From Hyphomicrobiaceae bacterium (lineage in GTDB: Bacteria; Pseudomonadota; Alphaproteobacteria; Rhizobiales; Hyphomicrobiaceae), in the NCBI GenBank assembly GCA_025359165.1, contig JANYHG010000224.1:1-46578 (forward strand): a stretch of DNA of 46,578 nucleotides. Direction: 5' to 3'. The notes beneath the pieces were generated by a model, which did no database searches, had not been told where the DNA came from, and worked only from the letters and a program-made list of their open reading frames with translations. The position numbers were made by a program, and so were the translations under genes. This document shows, piece by piece, positions 27,460-36,023 of this stretch; within the stretch, counting starts at the first letter, position 1; each line of letters starts with the position of its first letter.

Positions 27460-28614
27460 ATGACAGCAGACCCGACCAAAACGACCGCAGATATGCCTAG
27501 AGTTAGCCATGCTGCAACCCTGCCCGCGTTTGCGGCGCCGGAACTCGCGTTGATCGTGCCGACGTTCAACGAGCGGGGCAACCTGCGCGAAGTCCTGCGG
27601 CAGGTCGCAGCCGCGCTTGGCGATGTCAGCTGGGAGCTGATTTTCGTCGACGATTCCTCCCCCGATGGCACTGCCGCCCTGGCGCAGGAGATCGGACGTG
27701 AAGATCCGCGCGTGCGCTGCATTCATCGCATCGGACGCCGTGGTCTGTCCGGTGCATGCATCGAGGGATTTCTCGCGACGTCCGCGCCGATCATGGCGGT
27801 GATGGACGCCGATCTGCAACACGACGCGACGCTGCTCGGCCGGATGCTCGAGAAATTACGTGCGACCAACGCGGATCTCGTCATCGCCAGCCGGTACAGC
27901 GACGGCGGTTCGGCGACCGCAGGGTTCTCGAAATTTCGCGGTTTCGCCAGTCGGCTGTCGACCGCTATCGCGCGCTTGGCCACGGGTGTGGCGGTGACCG
28001 ATCCGATGAGCGGGTACTTCATGATCCGTCGCGCCGCGTTCGTACCGTTGGCGCCCGGGCTCGCGTCGGAAGGTTTCAAGATCCTGTTCGATATTCTTGC
28101 CACTGCCCGTGGCAAGCTCAAGATCGAGGAAGTCACCTATTCGTTTTCCGCGCGCCAGGAAGGCGCATCGAAGTTCGACACGCAGAACATTCTCGATTTT
28201 CTCGGGCTCATCCTGTCGAAGATGTCGGGCGGCGTGGTGCCGGTGCGGTTTCTCAGCTTCGCGCTGATCGGTTCGGCGGGCATCGTCGTGCATCTCGCCG
28301 CTTTGGGCGTTTTGACCGCCAGCGGGTTCACCTTCGGCAAGGCGCAGGCCGCCGCAGCGCTCATCGCCATGACCTCGAATTTTTATCTCAACAACCTCAC
28401 GACCTACAGGGACCGCCGTTTGAAGGGCTTGGCTGCAGTCAGCGGGTTGTTCATGTTCTACGTGATCTGCAGCATCGGGTTCCTCAGTAACGTCGGCGCG
28501 GCGAGCTACCTGTTCATCCATAGCGTCGATCGCTACATCGCAGGTTTCGTCGGCTCGCTGATCGGCGCTGTGTGGAATTTCACGCTGTCGAACATGATCA
28601 TGTGGCGCAAGTGA
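27460..28614 (+). CDS. Family 2 glycosyltransferase fused to a GtrA-like membrane domain
   Basis: The N-terminal part is a GT2 domain with LIVPTFNERGNL, FVDDSSPDGT, MDADLQHD and MSGYFMIRR, the pattern of polyprenyl-phosphate mannose or glucose synthases (Dpm1/GtrB-like). From about residue 260 a GtrA domain with four membrane segments follows (RFLSFALIGSAGIVVHLAAL to FVGSLIGAVWNFTLSNMI). Such fusions load a sugar from a nucleotide donor on to a lipid carrier and may help flip it. ATG 27460 is chosen; GTG 27424 and ATG 27493 are possible and none has a good ribosome-binding site. The stop overlaps the next start (GTGA), linking it to the GT39 protein that would use the lipid-linked sugar. Confidence 0.88.
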   Translation: MTADPTKTTADMPRVSHAATLPAFAAPELALIVPTFNERGNLREVLRQVAAALGDVSWELIFVDDSSPDGTAALAQEIGREDPRVRCIHRIGRRGLSGACIEGFLATSAPIMAVMDADLQHDATLLGRMLEKLRATNADLVIASRYSDGGSATAGFSKFRGFASRLSTAIARLATGVAVTDPMSGYFMIRRAAFVPLAPGLASEGFKILFDILATARGKLKIEEVTYSFSARQEGASKFDTQNILDFLGLILSKMSGGVVPVRFLSFALIGSAGIVVHLAALGVLTASGFTFGKAQAAAALIAMTSNFYLNNLTTYRDRRLKGLAAVSGLFMFYVICSIGFLSNVGAASYLFIHSVDRYIAGFVGSLIGAVWNFTLSNMIMWRK

Positions 28615-30110
28615 TCGCGGCATTGAGCGCGCCGACCGGCGACGGGCGGGCGCTGCGTTGGTTGCTCATCCTGATTTTCGGTTCGTTTGTCGCACGACTG
28701 GTGCTGGCGTCGTCGATCGGTCTTGGCATCGACGAGGCGTACACCGTGGCGACGGCGCGGGTAATTGCGCTCAGCACCTACGATCATCCGCCGATGGCAT
28801 GGTGGCTCGCGGGTGGTGCCGCCAAGCTGTTCGGCACGGAAGCGCCGCTGGCGGTTCGGTTTCCGTTCGTTCTGCTGTTTGCCGCGAGCACGTGGCTGGC
28901 GTTCGATGCCGGACGCTATTTGTATTCACCGCGTGCCGGTCTGCTCGCCGCCGTCACCCTCAATCTCGCGCCGGTGCTGGGGTGGACGGGGGGCAGCATG
29001 GTGCTGCCCGATGGTCCATTGATGGCGGCGATGCTGGCGGCACTCTGTTGTGTTGCGCGCGCGCTGTTCGGCGACAGCAAGGACGCCGCGCGATGGTGGC
29101 TGCTGGCAGGTTTGGCGACGGGGCTTGCGTGCCTTTCGAAACTGCACGGTGTGTTTCTGTTGGCGGGCGTTGGACTATTCGTGCTCACGTCGCGGACGCA
29201 GCGTCACTGGCTGACAAGCCCATACCCGTATCTCGCTGCCCTGCTGGCACTCGCGATCTTCAGTCCGGTGCTGATCTGGAATGCGCAGCACGAGTGGGTA
29301 TCATTCGCGTTCCAGGCGGGTCGCGCCAAGGCACGCAGTTTCAATCCGGCCGGGCCGTTGGTCGCGGTGGCGGGGCAGGCCGCTTTTCTGCTGCCGTGGG
29401 TGTGGGTCGCTTTGACCATCGCCTTGGTGCGTTCTGCCTGGCGCGGTCCACAGCGGCAGCGCGATTGGTTGCTGTTCTGTCTCGCGGTCGGGCCGATTGC
29501 GGCCTTCACGTTGATCACCCTCAACGGCACCAAGACGCTGTTTCACTGGGCCGCGCCCGGCTATCTGTTTGCGTGCATCCTGCTTGGGCGCGACGTGGCG
29601 CGTGATCTCGCAGACGGGGATCGTGCGGCGCGCTGGTGGCTGCGCGGCTCGCTCGCATCGCTGGTGGTATTATTCGTGGCTGTGCTGGCGATCGCGCGGT
29701 GGCCGTGGCCGGTCTTTACGCTGCCGAACGGGCAAGTGGTGCCGTATCCGCTGATCGAGACGCAGACCTGGAGCGAGGTGAAAACGAGCCTTGCAGAGCA
29801 GGGCTTGCTCGGTCGGCCTAATACCTATGTCGCCGCGCTCAAATGGCACGAAGCCGCCCGTCTCGATGTAGCGTTGGCCGGAGCCATGCCGGTGCGGTGC
29901 CTGTGTGCCGATGCGCGTGGCTATGGCGTGATCTACGACAACCGCGATCTCTCGGGCGCCGATGTGATCGTGATCGGGCAGGACCTCGGCACGCAACTGC
30001 CTGACTACACTTTCAAGTCGCTCACACCACTTGCACCCATCCCGATCCACCACGCGGGCCGACAGGTCCTCTCGCTCCAAGTATCACTCGGAACCTCGAT
30101 CCGTCCCTGA
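28611..30110 (+). CDS. Family 39-type membrane glycosyltransferase (ArnT/PMT-like)
   Basis: This is a 499-residue integral membrane protein with about ten membrane segments and a C-terminal soluble part. The first loop contains GLGIDEAYTVATARVIAL, with the Asp-Glu pair typical of lipid-linked sugar transferases, then YDHPPMAWWLAGGAAKLFG, close to the ArnT/GT39 pattern. It should move a sugar from a polyprenyl phosphate to a periplasmic or cell-envelope acceptor, probably the sugar made available by the preceding enzyme. GTG 28611 overlaps the previous stop by 4 nt and is the likely start. The acceptor is unknown. A palindromic repeat begins two bases after the stop. Confidence 0.86.
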   Translation: MIAALSAPTGDGRALRWLLILIFGSFVARLVLASSIGLGIDEAYTVATARVIALSTYDHPPMAWWLAGGAAKLFGTEAPLAVRFPFVLLFAASTWLAFDAGRYLYSPRAGLLAAVTLNLAPVLGWTGGSMVLPDGPLMAAMLAALCCVARALFGDSKDAARWWLLAGLATGLACLSKLHGVFLLAGVGLFVLTSRTQRHWLTSPYPYLAALLALAIFSPVLIWNAQHEWVSFAFQAGRAKARSFNPAGPLVAVAGQAAFLLPWVWVALTIALVRSAWRGPQRQRDWLLFCLAVGPIAAFTLITLNGTKTLFHWAAPGYLFACILLGRDVARDLADGDRAARWWLRGSLASLVVLFVAVLAIARWPWPVFTLPNGQVVPYPLIETQTWSEVKTSLAEQGLLGRPNTYVAALKWHEAARLDVALAGAMPVRCLCADARGYGVIYDNRDLSGADVIVIGQDLGTQLPDYTFKSLTPLAPIPIHHAGRQVLSLQVSLGTSIRP

Positions 30111-30111
30111 C

Positions 30112-30170
30112 AAGCGGGTTTCCAAAGGGCTACGCCCTTTGGCGGAAGTATGAGGGCAGCGCCCTCATTT
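30112..30170 (+). repeat. Interspersed palindromic repeat, copy 1
   Basis: The unit starts AAGCGGGTTT, then a perfect hairpin (CCAAAGGGC, TAC, GCCCTTTGG at 30122-30142), an 8-nt linker, and a second hairpin (ATGAGGGC, AGC, GCCCTCAT at 30150-30168). It sits between convergent genes and may end transcripts. A second, inverted copy lies at 33792-33850. The two copies share the leader, the first stem and the base pairs of the second stem apart from compensated changes. Confidence 0.8.
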
Positions 30171-30184
30171 CGTCTCGCTCAAAA

Positions 30185-30595
30185 CTAACCCTTCACCTTC
30201 GGCCCGGTTTCGATCTCGCCACCCGCAGTCTTCCAGGCACCGAACCCACCGATCATATGGGCGACAGGCTTCAGCCCCATATCCTGCGCCGTCTTTGCCG
30301 CAAGTACCGAGCGCAATCCTCCGGCGCAGAAAAATACGAACTGCTTGTCCTCACCGAATACCGGCTTGTAGTAGGGGCTCGCAGGATCGATCCAGAATTC
30401 CAGCATGCCGCGCGTCGCATGAAACGCACCGGGAATGCGCCCGTCACGCTCCAGTTCGCGCGGGTCGCGAATATCGACCATCACGATGCCGGGGTCTTTG
30501 GCTTTCGCGATCATGTCGGCGGCGGTCAACTCGGTGATTTCGGCCTTCGCGCTCTCGACCATGGACTTGACTGATTTGGTGATGGTCTGGGGCAT
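30185..30595 (-). CDS. Rhodanese-like domain protein
   Basis: The 136-residue protein is a single rhodanese domain. It has VDIRDPRELERDGRIPGAFH (CH2A-like motif) and the active-site loop FFCAGGLRSVLAA with the sulphur-carrying Cys near residue 92, ending in IGGFGAWKTAGGEI. It could pass sulphane sulphur to thiol acceptors such as cyanide, thioredoxin or a biosynthetic partner. There is no signal peptide, so it is cytoplasmic. It lies 87 nt downstream of the amidohydrolase gene on the same strand. The physiological acceptor cannot be told. Confidence 0.9.
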   Translation of the reverse strand: MPQTITKSVKSMVESAKAEITELTAADMIAKAKDPGIVMVDIRDPRELERDGRIPGAFHATRGMLEFWIDPASPYYKPVFGEDKQFVFFCAGGLRSVLAAKTAQDMGLKPVAHMIGGFGAWKTAGGEIETGPKVKG

Positions 30596-30682
30596 GGGAT
30601 GCGCTCCGTTAATGAATGTCGGTTGCTGCCATCATAGCGGCTCGGGTGGGCAACGCCACTGCGTAACACTCGCTCACAAGCC

Positions 30683-31768
30683 TCATCGAAGCGCGGGAAT
30701 AATTCGGAGTGCGTTATCGCGGTCGATGGCTTTGAGATCCGCAGCGCCGAACACTTTGCCAAGCCCCTCCACATGCTCGATGCCGCTGCGATAGGGATAA
30801 TCGGTGCCGAACACGATCTGTGAAACGGGAACCAGCTTCGCCAAAGCCTCGATGGTCACGGTGTTCGAGATCTGCGCGGTGTCATAGTAGAAGCGCTTCA
30901 ATTCGCCGTCGACGATGGCACGGGTGAACTTGTCCTTGAACGGCGCGGTCTGCACCATCTGGATGAGGAAGCGCTCGGCGAACGAAGTCAGCGAACCGCC
31001 GCCGTGGCTGAAGATCCAGTTGATGTTCTTGTAGCGCTGCGACGTGCCCGAGAAGATCAGGTTGGCGATGGTGCGGGTGGTATCGGTGCCGTATTCGACA
31101 ATCGTCTCGGGGAGGTCGGCGACGAGGTTGACGCAGCAGTTGGCTCCGGTCGGGTGTGTGTAGACGGTGGCTTTACGCCGATCCAACTCCTCCCAGATGG
31201 GCGCGAACTGCGGGTAGCCGAGCCACGCATCGCCATAGCTGGTCATGACGCCGACGCCGTCCACTTTCAGCGTATCGAACGCATAGGCGATTTCTTTCAA
31301 GCTCTCGTCGATGTGCGGCATCGGAAGCAACGCGAATACCCCGAAGCGGCCGGGATGATCAGACGTCAGCTTCTTCGCATAGTCGTTCGACGATCGCGCC
31401 ACGCCGGCTGCCGCCTCTTTGCCGAGAAAGTTGACCTGCGGCGTCGTCGGCGAGGTCATCGAGGTTGCGATGCCCGCCTTGTCCATGTCCTCGAGCGACT
31501 TCTGAATGCTCCACTTGTTGAGAGGGACATTATCGAGTTTGGCGGCTTTGAGGGCATCGAGCCAAGCCGGCGGCACGATGTGGTGATGAACGTCGATACG
31601 GTGCGGCTTCGGTTGTGCCGAGAGCGCGTCCGGCAACCCGGCACCGGCGGCGAACGCTCCCGTCGCCGAGGTGGCGCGGATCAGGAAGTCGCGACGGCTC
31701 GTGTCATGACGGCTCGTGTCATGGTTGGCAGCTTGGCTGACGGAAGGGCTGCAACGGACGTCGGACAT
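30683..31768 (-). CDS. Tat-exported metal-dependent amidohydrolase (amidohydrolase 2/ACMSD-like)
   Basis: The 361-residue protein opens with a Tat signal (SRRDFLIRATSATGAFAAGA at about residues 24-43). The TIM-barrel enzyme follows, with IDVHHHIVPPAWLD (first metal ligands), YTHPTGANC, FSHGGGSLTSFAERF and the catalytic Asp in VFGTDYPYRSG. This is the Amidohydro_2 family of decarboxylases and hydrolases related to ACMSD and gamma-resorcylate decarboxylase. Export to the periplasm is less usual for the family. The region before the twin Arg holds a perfect 15-bp tandem duplication encoding HDTSR twice. The substrate is unknown. It lies downstream of the DUF1194 gene on the same strand. Confidence 0.88.
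   Translation of the reverse strand: MSDVRCSPSVSQAANHDTSRHDTSRRDFLIRATSATGAFAAGAGLPDALSAQPKPHRIDVHHHIVPPAWLDALKAAKLDNVPLNKWSIQKSLEDMDKAGIATSMTSPTTPQVNFLGKEAAAGVARSSNDYAKKLTSDHPGRFGVFALLPMPHIDESLKEIAYAFDTLKVDGVGVMTSYGDAWLGYPQFAPIWEELDRRKATVYTHPTGANCCVNLVADLPETIVEYGTDTTRTIANLIFSGTSQRYKNINWIFSHGGGSLTSFAERFLIQMVQTAPFKDKFTRAIVDGELKRFYYDTAQISNTVTIEALAKLVPVSQIVFGTDYPYRSGIEHVEGLGKVFGAADLKAIDRDNALRIIPALR
31693..31722. repeat. Two perfect 15-bp tandem units inside the amidohydrolase signal peptide
   Basis: GACGGCTCGTGTCAT occurs twice back to back (31693-31707 and 31708-31722). On the minus strand it encodes a repeated five-residue unit just before the twin-arginine motif. It keeps the frame and looks like a recent slippage duplication. 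Confidence 0.85.
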
Positions 31769-31815
31769 GGCGGGGCTCGCGATGCGGCAGGGTGATCAGC
31801 GCAGCATGCTCTGGG

Positions 31816-32586
31816 TCAGCCGCCACGTCCATGGGCGAAACCAGGGCTCACACCAGCGATTTCCTTGATGAGCTTGGTCCGCATGGCCTGCCCGAACGTC
31901 TCGAAGCTGTCGGCTGCCAGCGCGAAGCTTCCTGGACCACCGATCACGTTGTTTTCGTAGTAAGCGAGCAAACCGCCCGGCGGGTGGGTGTGCGCCGGAT
32001 TGAACGGCAAAGGTACCGCCGACAGGATAACGATGCCGTTGATGACGATGCCCTGGGACGTTGCTGTGTCGCGCGCCGCCGTTACCTCGCGTCCCGAATT
32101 ATTGGTGCCGTCGCCGGAAATGTCGATGATGCGGCGGTCCGATTTGTAGGGGCTCAGTTGCATCTGTTCCATCCCGACATCGATGGCACCGGCAATCGAC
32201 GTGCGACCGTAAAACGGCCGCGGGGCGGCGAGCACGGCATCTGCGAATATCCGCGCTTCCGCAGGGGTTCCGACACTGCTCCAGTCGACGATTATTTTCG
32301 TTTCGCCGACGCCGGCCCACTCGATGAAGATCAAGCCGATACGCCGGTGGGGGCCGACGGACTGCATCGCCTTGACGATCGCTGGATCGGAGATGGCAGC
32401 GGCATAGCCATCGCGCTGAAGTTTGAACTTGGCGTCGTCGATGCTGCGCGACACGTCGGCGGCAAGTACGAGAAGGAGATCGACCTCCCGCGTGTCGGCG
32501 CCCACGGGGAGCGCTCCGAAAGTCGCAACCAGAAAACTCAATAAGCGAAAGAAGACCCAGCGAGACCGAATGCGGACCGAACGCAT
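31816..32586 (-). CDS. DUF1194 VWA-like secreted protein
   Basis: The 256-residue protein has an N-terminal signal (WVFFRLLSFLVATFGALPVG, cleavage near GADT). A von Willebrand A-like fold follows, with LVLAADVSRSIDDAKF, whose Asp-x-Ser-x-Ser is a metal-ion adhesion site. RRIIDISGDGTNNSG and TSIAGAIDVGM complete the site. DUF1194 proteins are common in Rhizobiales and have no known function. ATG 32586 is chosen because GGAGGG lies about 6 nt upstream; the frame is open for 34 codons further but gives a Cys-rich, non-signal start. Its neighbours do not suggest a role. Confidence 0.87.
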   Translation of the reverse strand: MRSVRIRSRWVFFRLLSFLVATFGALPVGADTREVDLLLVLAADVSRSIDDAKFKLQRDGYAAAISDPAIVKAMQSVGPHRRIGLIFIEWAGVGETKIIVDWSSVGTPAEARIFADAVLAAPRPFYGRTSIAGAIDVGMEQMQLSPYKSDRRIIDISGDGTNNSGREVTAARDTATSQGIVINGIVILSAVPLPFNPAHTHPPGGLLAYYENNVIGGPGSFALAADSFETFGQAMRTKLIKEIAGVSPGFAHGRGG

Positions 32587-32708
32587 ACGCAACCCTCCAC
32601 AGTATCCCGCTTCCAAGTCGTCAGGATGAACAGGAACTGTGGCGAAACGTGCGATGGCGCTCGCATAATGGCAAGAGCAGGACTGCACTGCGCTGTGTGG
32701 AGAGCTTA

Positions 32709-33761
32709 TTACAGCCCGTAGGTCGCGGCGCGCGCGGTGTCTTTGGTGGCGACGAGTTTGGCGAGGTCTACGATGACTTTGGCCTGTTTCCAGGTCGCGT
32801 CATCCTGCATCTTGCCGTCGATCATGACGGCACCGGTGCCGTCCGGCATGGCCGCCAGGATGCGTTTGGCGAAGTCGACTTCGACGGGATCGGGACTGTA
32901 GACTTTCTTGGCGATCTCGACCTGGCTCGGATGCAACGACCACGCGCCGACGCAGCCCATGAGGAAGGCGTTGCGGAACTGCGCCTCGCAGGCGGCAGGG
33001 TCCGAGAAATCGCCGAACGGACCGTAAAATGCTTTGATGCCGTAGCTCTGGCAGGCGTCGACCATCTTGGCGACCGTGTAGTGCCAGAGATCCTGCTGAT
33101 AGAATGCGCGGGCGTCTCCGGCCTTGCCGGGATCGGCGAGCACGCCGTAACTCGGATGCCCACCACCGACGCGCGTCGTCTTCATCCCACGTGATGCTGC
33201 GAGATCGGCAGGGCCAAGGCTCATGCCGTGCATGCGTGGCGAGGCGCCCGCGATCTCGGCGACGTTCTTGACGCCCTCGGCGGTTTCAAGAATGGCGTGG
33301 ATCAAAATCGGTTTGGTGATCTTGTGCTTGGCTTCCAACTGCGCCAGCAACTGATCCAGATAATGAATGTCCCACGCGCCCTCGACCTTGGGCAGCATGA
33401 TCACATCCAGCTTGTTGCCCGCAGCAGGGACGATTTCGAGAATGTCGTCGAGGCCCCAAGGCGAGTTCAGGCAATTGATGCGGGTCCACAGACCGGTCTG
33501 GCCGTAGTCGTTTTCGCGCGCCATGGCGATGAAGCCGGCACGCGCGGCTGCCTTCTGCTCCATCGGGATCGCATCTTCGAGATTGCCGAGGATAACATCG
33601 ACCTGCGCGATCATCTCTTTGACGCGGCCACGCAACTTGTCGTTCTGCGGCGGCACGAAATGGATCATGCGCTCGAGCCGAACCGGCAACGACCGCATGG
33701 GGTCGGGTGCGCCGATGGCGAGTGGGGCGTAGAATTTGGCGGGAGTGCGGGATGTGGTCAT
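32709..33761 (-). CDS. HpcH/HpaI aldolase/citrate lyase family protein (CoA-ester lyase-like)
   Basis: The 350-residue TIM-barrel protein has the CitE/malyl-CoA lyase pattern: [21 protein letters not shown] (metal-binding Glu/Asp region), [11 protein letters not shown] with the conserved Arg, [23 protein letters not shown] with the metal-ligand Glu, and [11 protein letters not shown]. Such enzymes make or split malyl-CoA, methylmalyl-CoA or citramalyl-CoA with Mg. No thioesterase or CoA-ligase partner is adjacent, so the substrate is open. ATG 33761 is chosen over an upstream open frame that runs through a repeat. The N-terminus [20 protein letters not shown] is longer than in typical CitE. 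Confidence 0.87.
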   Translation of the reverse strand: MTTSRTPAKFYAPLAIGAPDPMRSLPVRLERMIHFVPPQNDKLRGRVKEMIAQVDVILGNLEDAIPMEQKAAARAGFIAMARENDYGQTGLWTRINCLNSPWGLDDILEIVPAAGNKLDVIMLPKVEGAWDIHYLDQLLAQLEAKHKITKPILIHAILETAEGVKNVAEIAGASPRMHGMSLGPADLAASRGMKTTRVGGGHPSYGVLADPGKAGDARAFYQQDLWHYTVAKMVDACQSYGIKAFYGPFGDFSDPAACEAQFRNAFLMGCVGAWSLHPSQVEIAKKVYSPDPVEVDFAKRILAAMPDGTGAVMIDGKMQDDATWKQAKVIVDLAKLVATKDTARAATYGL

Positions 33762-33791
33762 GGCAGGGCTCGCGATCTCGCGGGAACAAAG

Positions 33792-33850
33792 ACGAGGGCG
33801 TTGTTGCCCTCGTGCTCCCACCAAAGGGCGCGCCCTTTGGAAACCCGCTT
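33792..33850 (-). repeat. Interspersed palindromic repeat, copy 2 (inverted)
   Basis: Read on the minus strand this matches the unit at 30112-30170: AAGCGGGTTT leader, hairpin CCAAAGGGC/GCCCTTTGG (a 20-bp perfect palindrome at 33821-33840), an 8-nt linker and a second hairpin ACGAGGGC/GCCCTCGT (33792-33813) with a 6-nt loop. The second stem differs from copy 1 by a paired T-A to C-G change, so base pairing is kept. It lies between the DUF4236 gene and the lyase gene, both minus. Confidence 0.8.
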
Positions 33851-33868
33851 TTCAGAAAAATTTTGTGG

Positions 33869-34165
33869 TCAGAACCACTTCGGCTGCCACCAGTGGAGCA
33901 ACTGCATAACCTGCGTCGGCGCAACCAGATAGGCGATGCCACAGACGATGACTGCGGCGACCACCAGCAGAGCACTGAGTGCATTGAGCGGCGCATTGTA
34001 ACTGAGGCCCGTGCCGGGAATGCCGACCGTTACGGTGCGTTTGCCATTGGTGCCGACGTTGACCGTCGCGCCATGTCCACCGAGGCTGGTCGACACACCC
34101 GACTTGGACACGTTCAGTCGGACACCCGGTAGAACCGAGAAGATTTTGCGGAAGCGCAAGCCCAT
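33869..34165 (-). CDS. DUF4236 small membrane protein
   Basis: The 98-residue protein begins GLRFRKIFSVLPGVRLNVS, then SKSGVSTSLGGHGATVNVG and VGIPGTGLSYN, the DUF4236 signature found in many bacteria. A single membrane segment follows (ALSALLVVAAVIVCGIAYLV) and a Trp-rich C-terminus. The function of the family is unknown. AAGGAG lies 6 nt before the ATG. A perfect 15-bp palindrome lies 70 nt upstream and may be its operator. The next gene downstream begins after copy 2 of the palindromic repeat. Confidence 0.88.
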   Translation of the reverse strand: MGLRFRKIFSVLPGVRLNVSKSGVSTSLGGHGATVNVGTNGKRTVTVGIPGTGLSYNAPLNALSALLVVAAVIVCGIAYLVAPTQVMQLLHWWQPKWF

Positions 34166-34234
34166 GGGATGCTCCTTAAGCGCGATGCGGTCACACCCTG
34201 GTAGGATGTCCGACCCCTGACAGTCGGGAGTTTG

Positions 34235-34249
34235 GCCTATACTATAGGC
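34235..34249. promoter_or_regulatory. Perfect 15-bp palindrome upstream of the DUF4236 gene
   Basis: GCCTATA and TATAGGC flank a central C. It lies in the 254-nt gap between the HerA-like and DUF4236 genes (both minus), about 70 nt before the DUF4236 start. The rest of this gap shows no gene. The position suits a repressor operator or an extended promoter element, but the binding protein is unknown. Confidence 0.4.
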
Positions 34250-34419
34250 ATTTCCCGTGTTTCTACAACTAACGCCGAAACAAACACGAACGGCAAACTC
34301 GCCGACGCTTCATTCGGCCGGCCAAGTCTAACGCACTACTCGATCGCCTGTCGGTACGCCGATTCGGGTACTCATACGTGCCGGCGCCCACGAGAAATCA
34401 GTTTATCCGCAGCAAAAGA

Positions 34420-35877
34420 TCAGCGGTCTTTGCGACCGATCCCAAACCAGCCACCGGCCTTCTCCTTCGCGGTCTCGATCGTGTCGGACACTTTGCCGGA
34501 GATCGAGTTAAGCGCCTGGACGCGTTCGAAGGCACCCGTCGTCACAACTTCCTGCCCATACTTGGCAGCATTTTCGGTGTCCTGCGCCACGAACACTGCG
34601 CGCTCGGCTGGCATCAGCGGCCCGACCCGGCCCATGGGCGGGCGGATGAGCGCACGCTGAACCATCGACGGTTCGCCCTTGTTGCGCAGGGTAGATACCA
34701 GCGCCTCGCCGACGCGGAGCTGCTGGATGGCTTGCTCGGTGTTGATCTCGGGATTTTTGGCGAACGTGGTCGCGGCCGCCTTGATGGCCTTCTGCTCTTT
34801 GGGCGTGAATGCGCGCAGCGCGTGCTGGATGCGATTGCCAAGCTGAGCCGAAATACGATCCGGCACGTCGCCGGGGCTTTGAGTTACGTAATAGACGCCT
34901 ACGCCTTTCGAGCGGATCAGCCGCGTCACCCGCTCGATCTGATCGAGGACCGCCTTCGGCGCATCGTTGAACAGCAGGTGCGCCTCGTCGAACAGGAACA
35001 CCAGCTTCGGCTTTTCGAGGTCGCCGACCTCGGGCAGCTTGTCGAACAACTCCGAAAGCATCCACAGCAGGCAGGTGGCGTAGAGGCGCGGGTTGTTCAT
35101 CAGCTTTTCGGCGGCGAGGATGTTGACGACACCGCGGCCATCGGCCGATGTCCTCAGGAAGTCGTTGATATCCAGCGAGCGCTCGCCGAAAAATTTGTCG
35201 GCTCCCTGCTCTTCGAGCACCAGCAACCGTCGTTGCAGCACGCCGACCGTCTGCGGCGCGACGTTGCCGTACTTGCTGCGGATCTCGCCGGAGCGACGTC
35301 CAATCTCCTCGATCACCGCCCGCAAATCCTGCAGCTTACGAATGACCATGTGCGGGTCGCGCGCGCGGCGGTCCTCCGCCCAGCGGAATGCGATGTTGAG
35401 CACGCCTTCCTGCGGCTCCGACAATTCCAGCAGGCGCGATAGCAACAGCGGTCCCATATCCTGCGCGCTGGTGCGGATCGGATGCCCGAGTTCGCCGAAA
35501 ATATCCCAAAAAGCCACCGGAAAGGCTGCATTCGCATAACCCGGCAAGCCAATATCTTCGGCCCGTTTGACGAGGTGCGGCTTGGGTTCGCCGGCAATGG
35601 CGATGCCGGCGAGATCGCCCTTGATGTCGGCTGCGAACACCGGAACGCCGGCAGCCGAGAAGCCCTCGGCGATGACCTGCAGCGTCACGGTTTTGCCGGT
35701 GCCGGTCGCACCTGTAACGAGCCCGTGCCGGTTGGCGAATTTCAAGTCGACGTACTCGATGCCGGCGTCGCTGCCGCCCAACAGGATGTGCCCGCCCTGG
35801 GCATAGAACTTCGGGTCCTTGAAAGTGCCGCTGATGTCTGTCGACGTTGCGGTTGGGGTGGCAGTCCCGTCGGTCAT
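34420..35877 (-). CDS. HerA-like ATPase (DUF853, YjgR family)
   Basis: The 485-residue protein belongs to the HerA/FtsK superfamily of hexameric ATPases. It has the N-terminal HILLGGSDAGIEYVDLKFAN, Walker A GATGTGKTVTL near residue 57, ADIKGDLAGIA, Walker B LVFLFDEAHLLF near 290, and the sensor GVGVYYVTQSPGDVPD. It ends with the DUF853 tail including GGWFGIGRK. HerA proteins pair with the NurA nuclease in archaea; the bacterial YjgR type has no settled role. No nurA-like gene lies nearby. ATG 35877 has AGGAG 7 nt upstream; two further in-frame ATGs exist upstream. Confidence 0.9.
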   Translation of the reverse strand: MTDGTATPTATSTDISGTFKDPKFYAQGGHILLGGSDAGIEYVDLKFANRHGLVTGATGTGKTVTLQVIAEGFSAAGVPVFAADIKGDLAGIAIAGEPKPHLVKRAEDIGLPGYANAAFPVAFWDIFGELGHPIRTSAQDMGPLLLSRLLELSEPQEGVLNIAFRWAEDRRARDPHMVIRKLQDLRAVIEEIGRRSGEIRSKYGNVAPQTVGVLQRRLLVLEEQGADKFFGERSLDINDFLRTSADGRGVVNILAAEKLMNNPRLYATCLLWMLSELFDKLPEVGDLEKPKLVFLFDEAHLLFNDAPKAVLDQIERVTRLIRSKGVGVYYVTQSPGDVPDRISAQLGNRIQHALRAFTPKEQKAIKAAATTFAKNPEINTEQAIQQLRVGEALVSTLRNKGEPSMVQRALIRPPMGRVGPLMPAERAVFVAQDTENAAKYGQEVVTTGAFERVQALNSISGKVSDTIETAKEKAGGWFGIGRKDR

Positions 35878-36023
35878 GAACGGCTCCTGAGTACGCGGCA
35901 TCGTCGGCAAGCCGAGCATCTATGGACGAGAGCTGTCCACGACTCGGTCAATACGCCATATAAACCGGTGGTTACATGTCGACCGTGGCTTGGCAATGGC
36001 TGGGGCGGGCGGCATCGTTTCTC

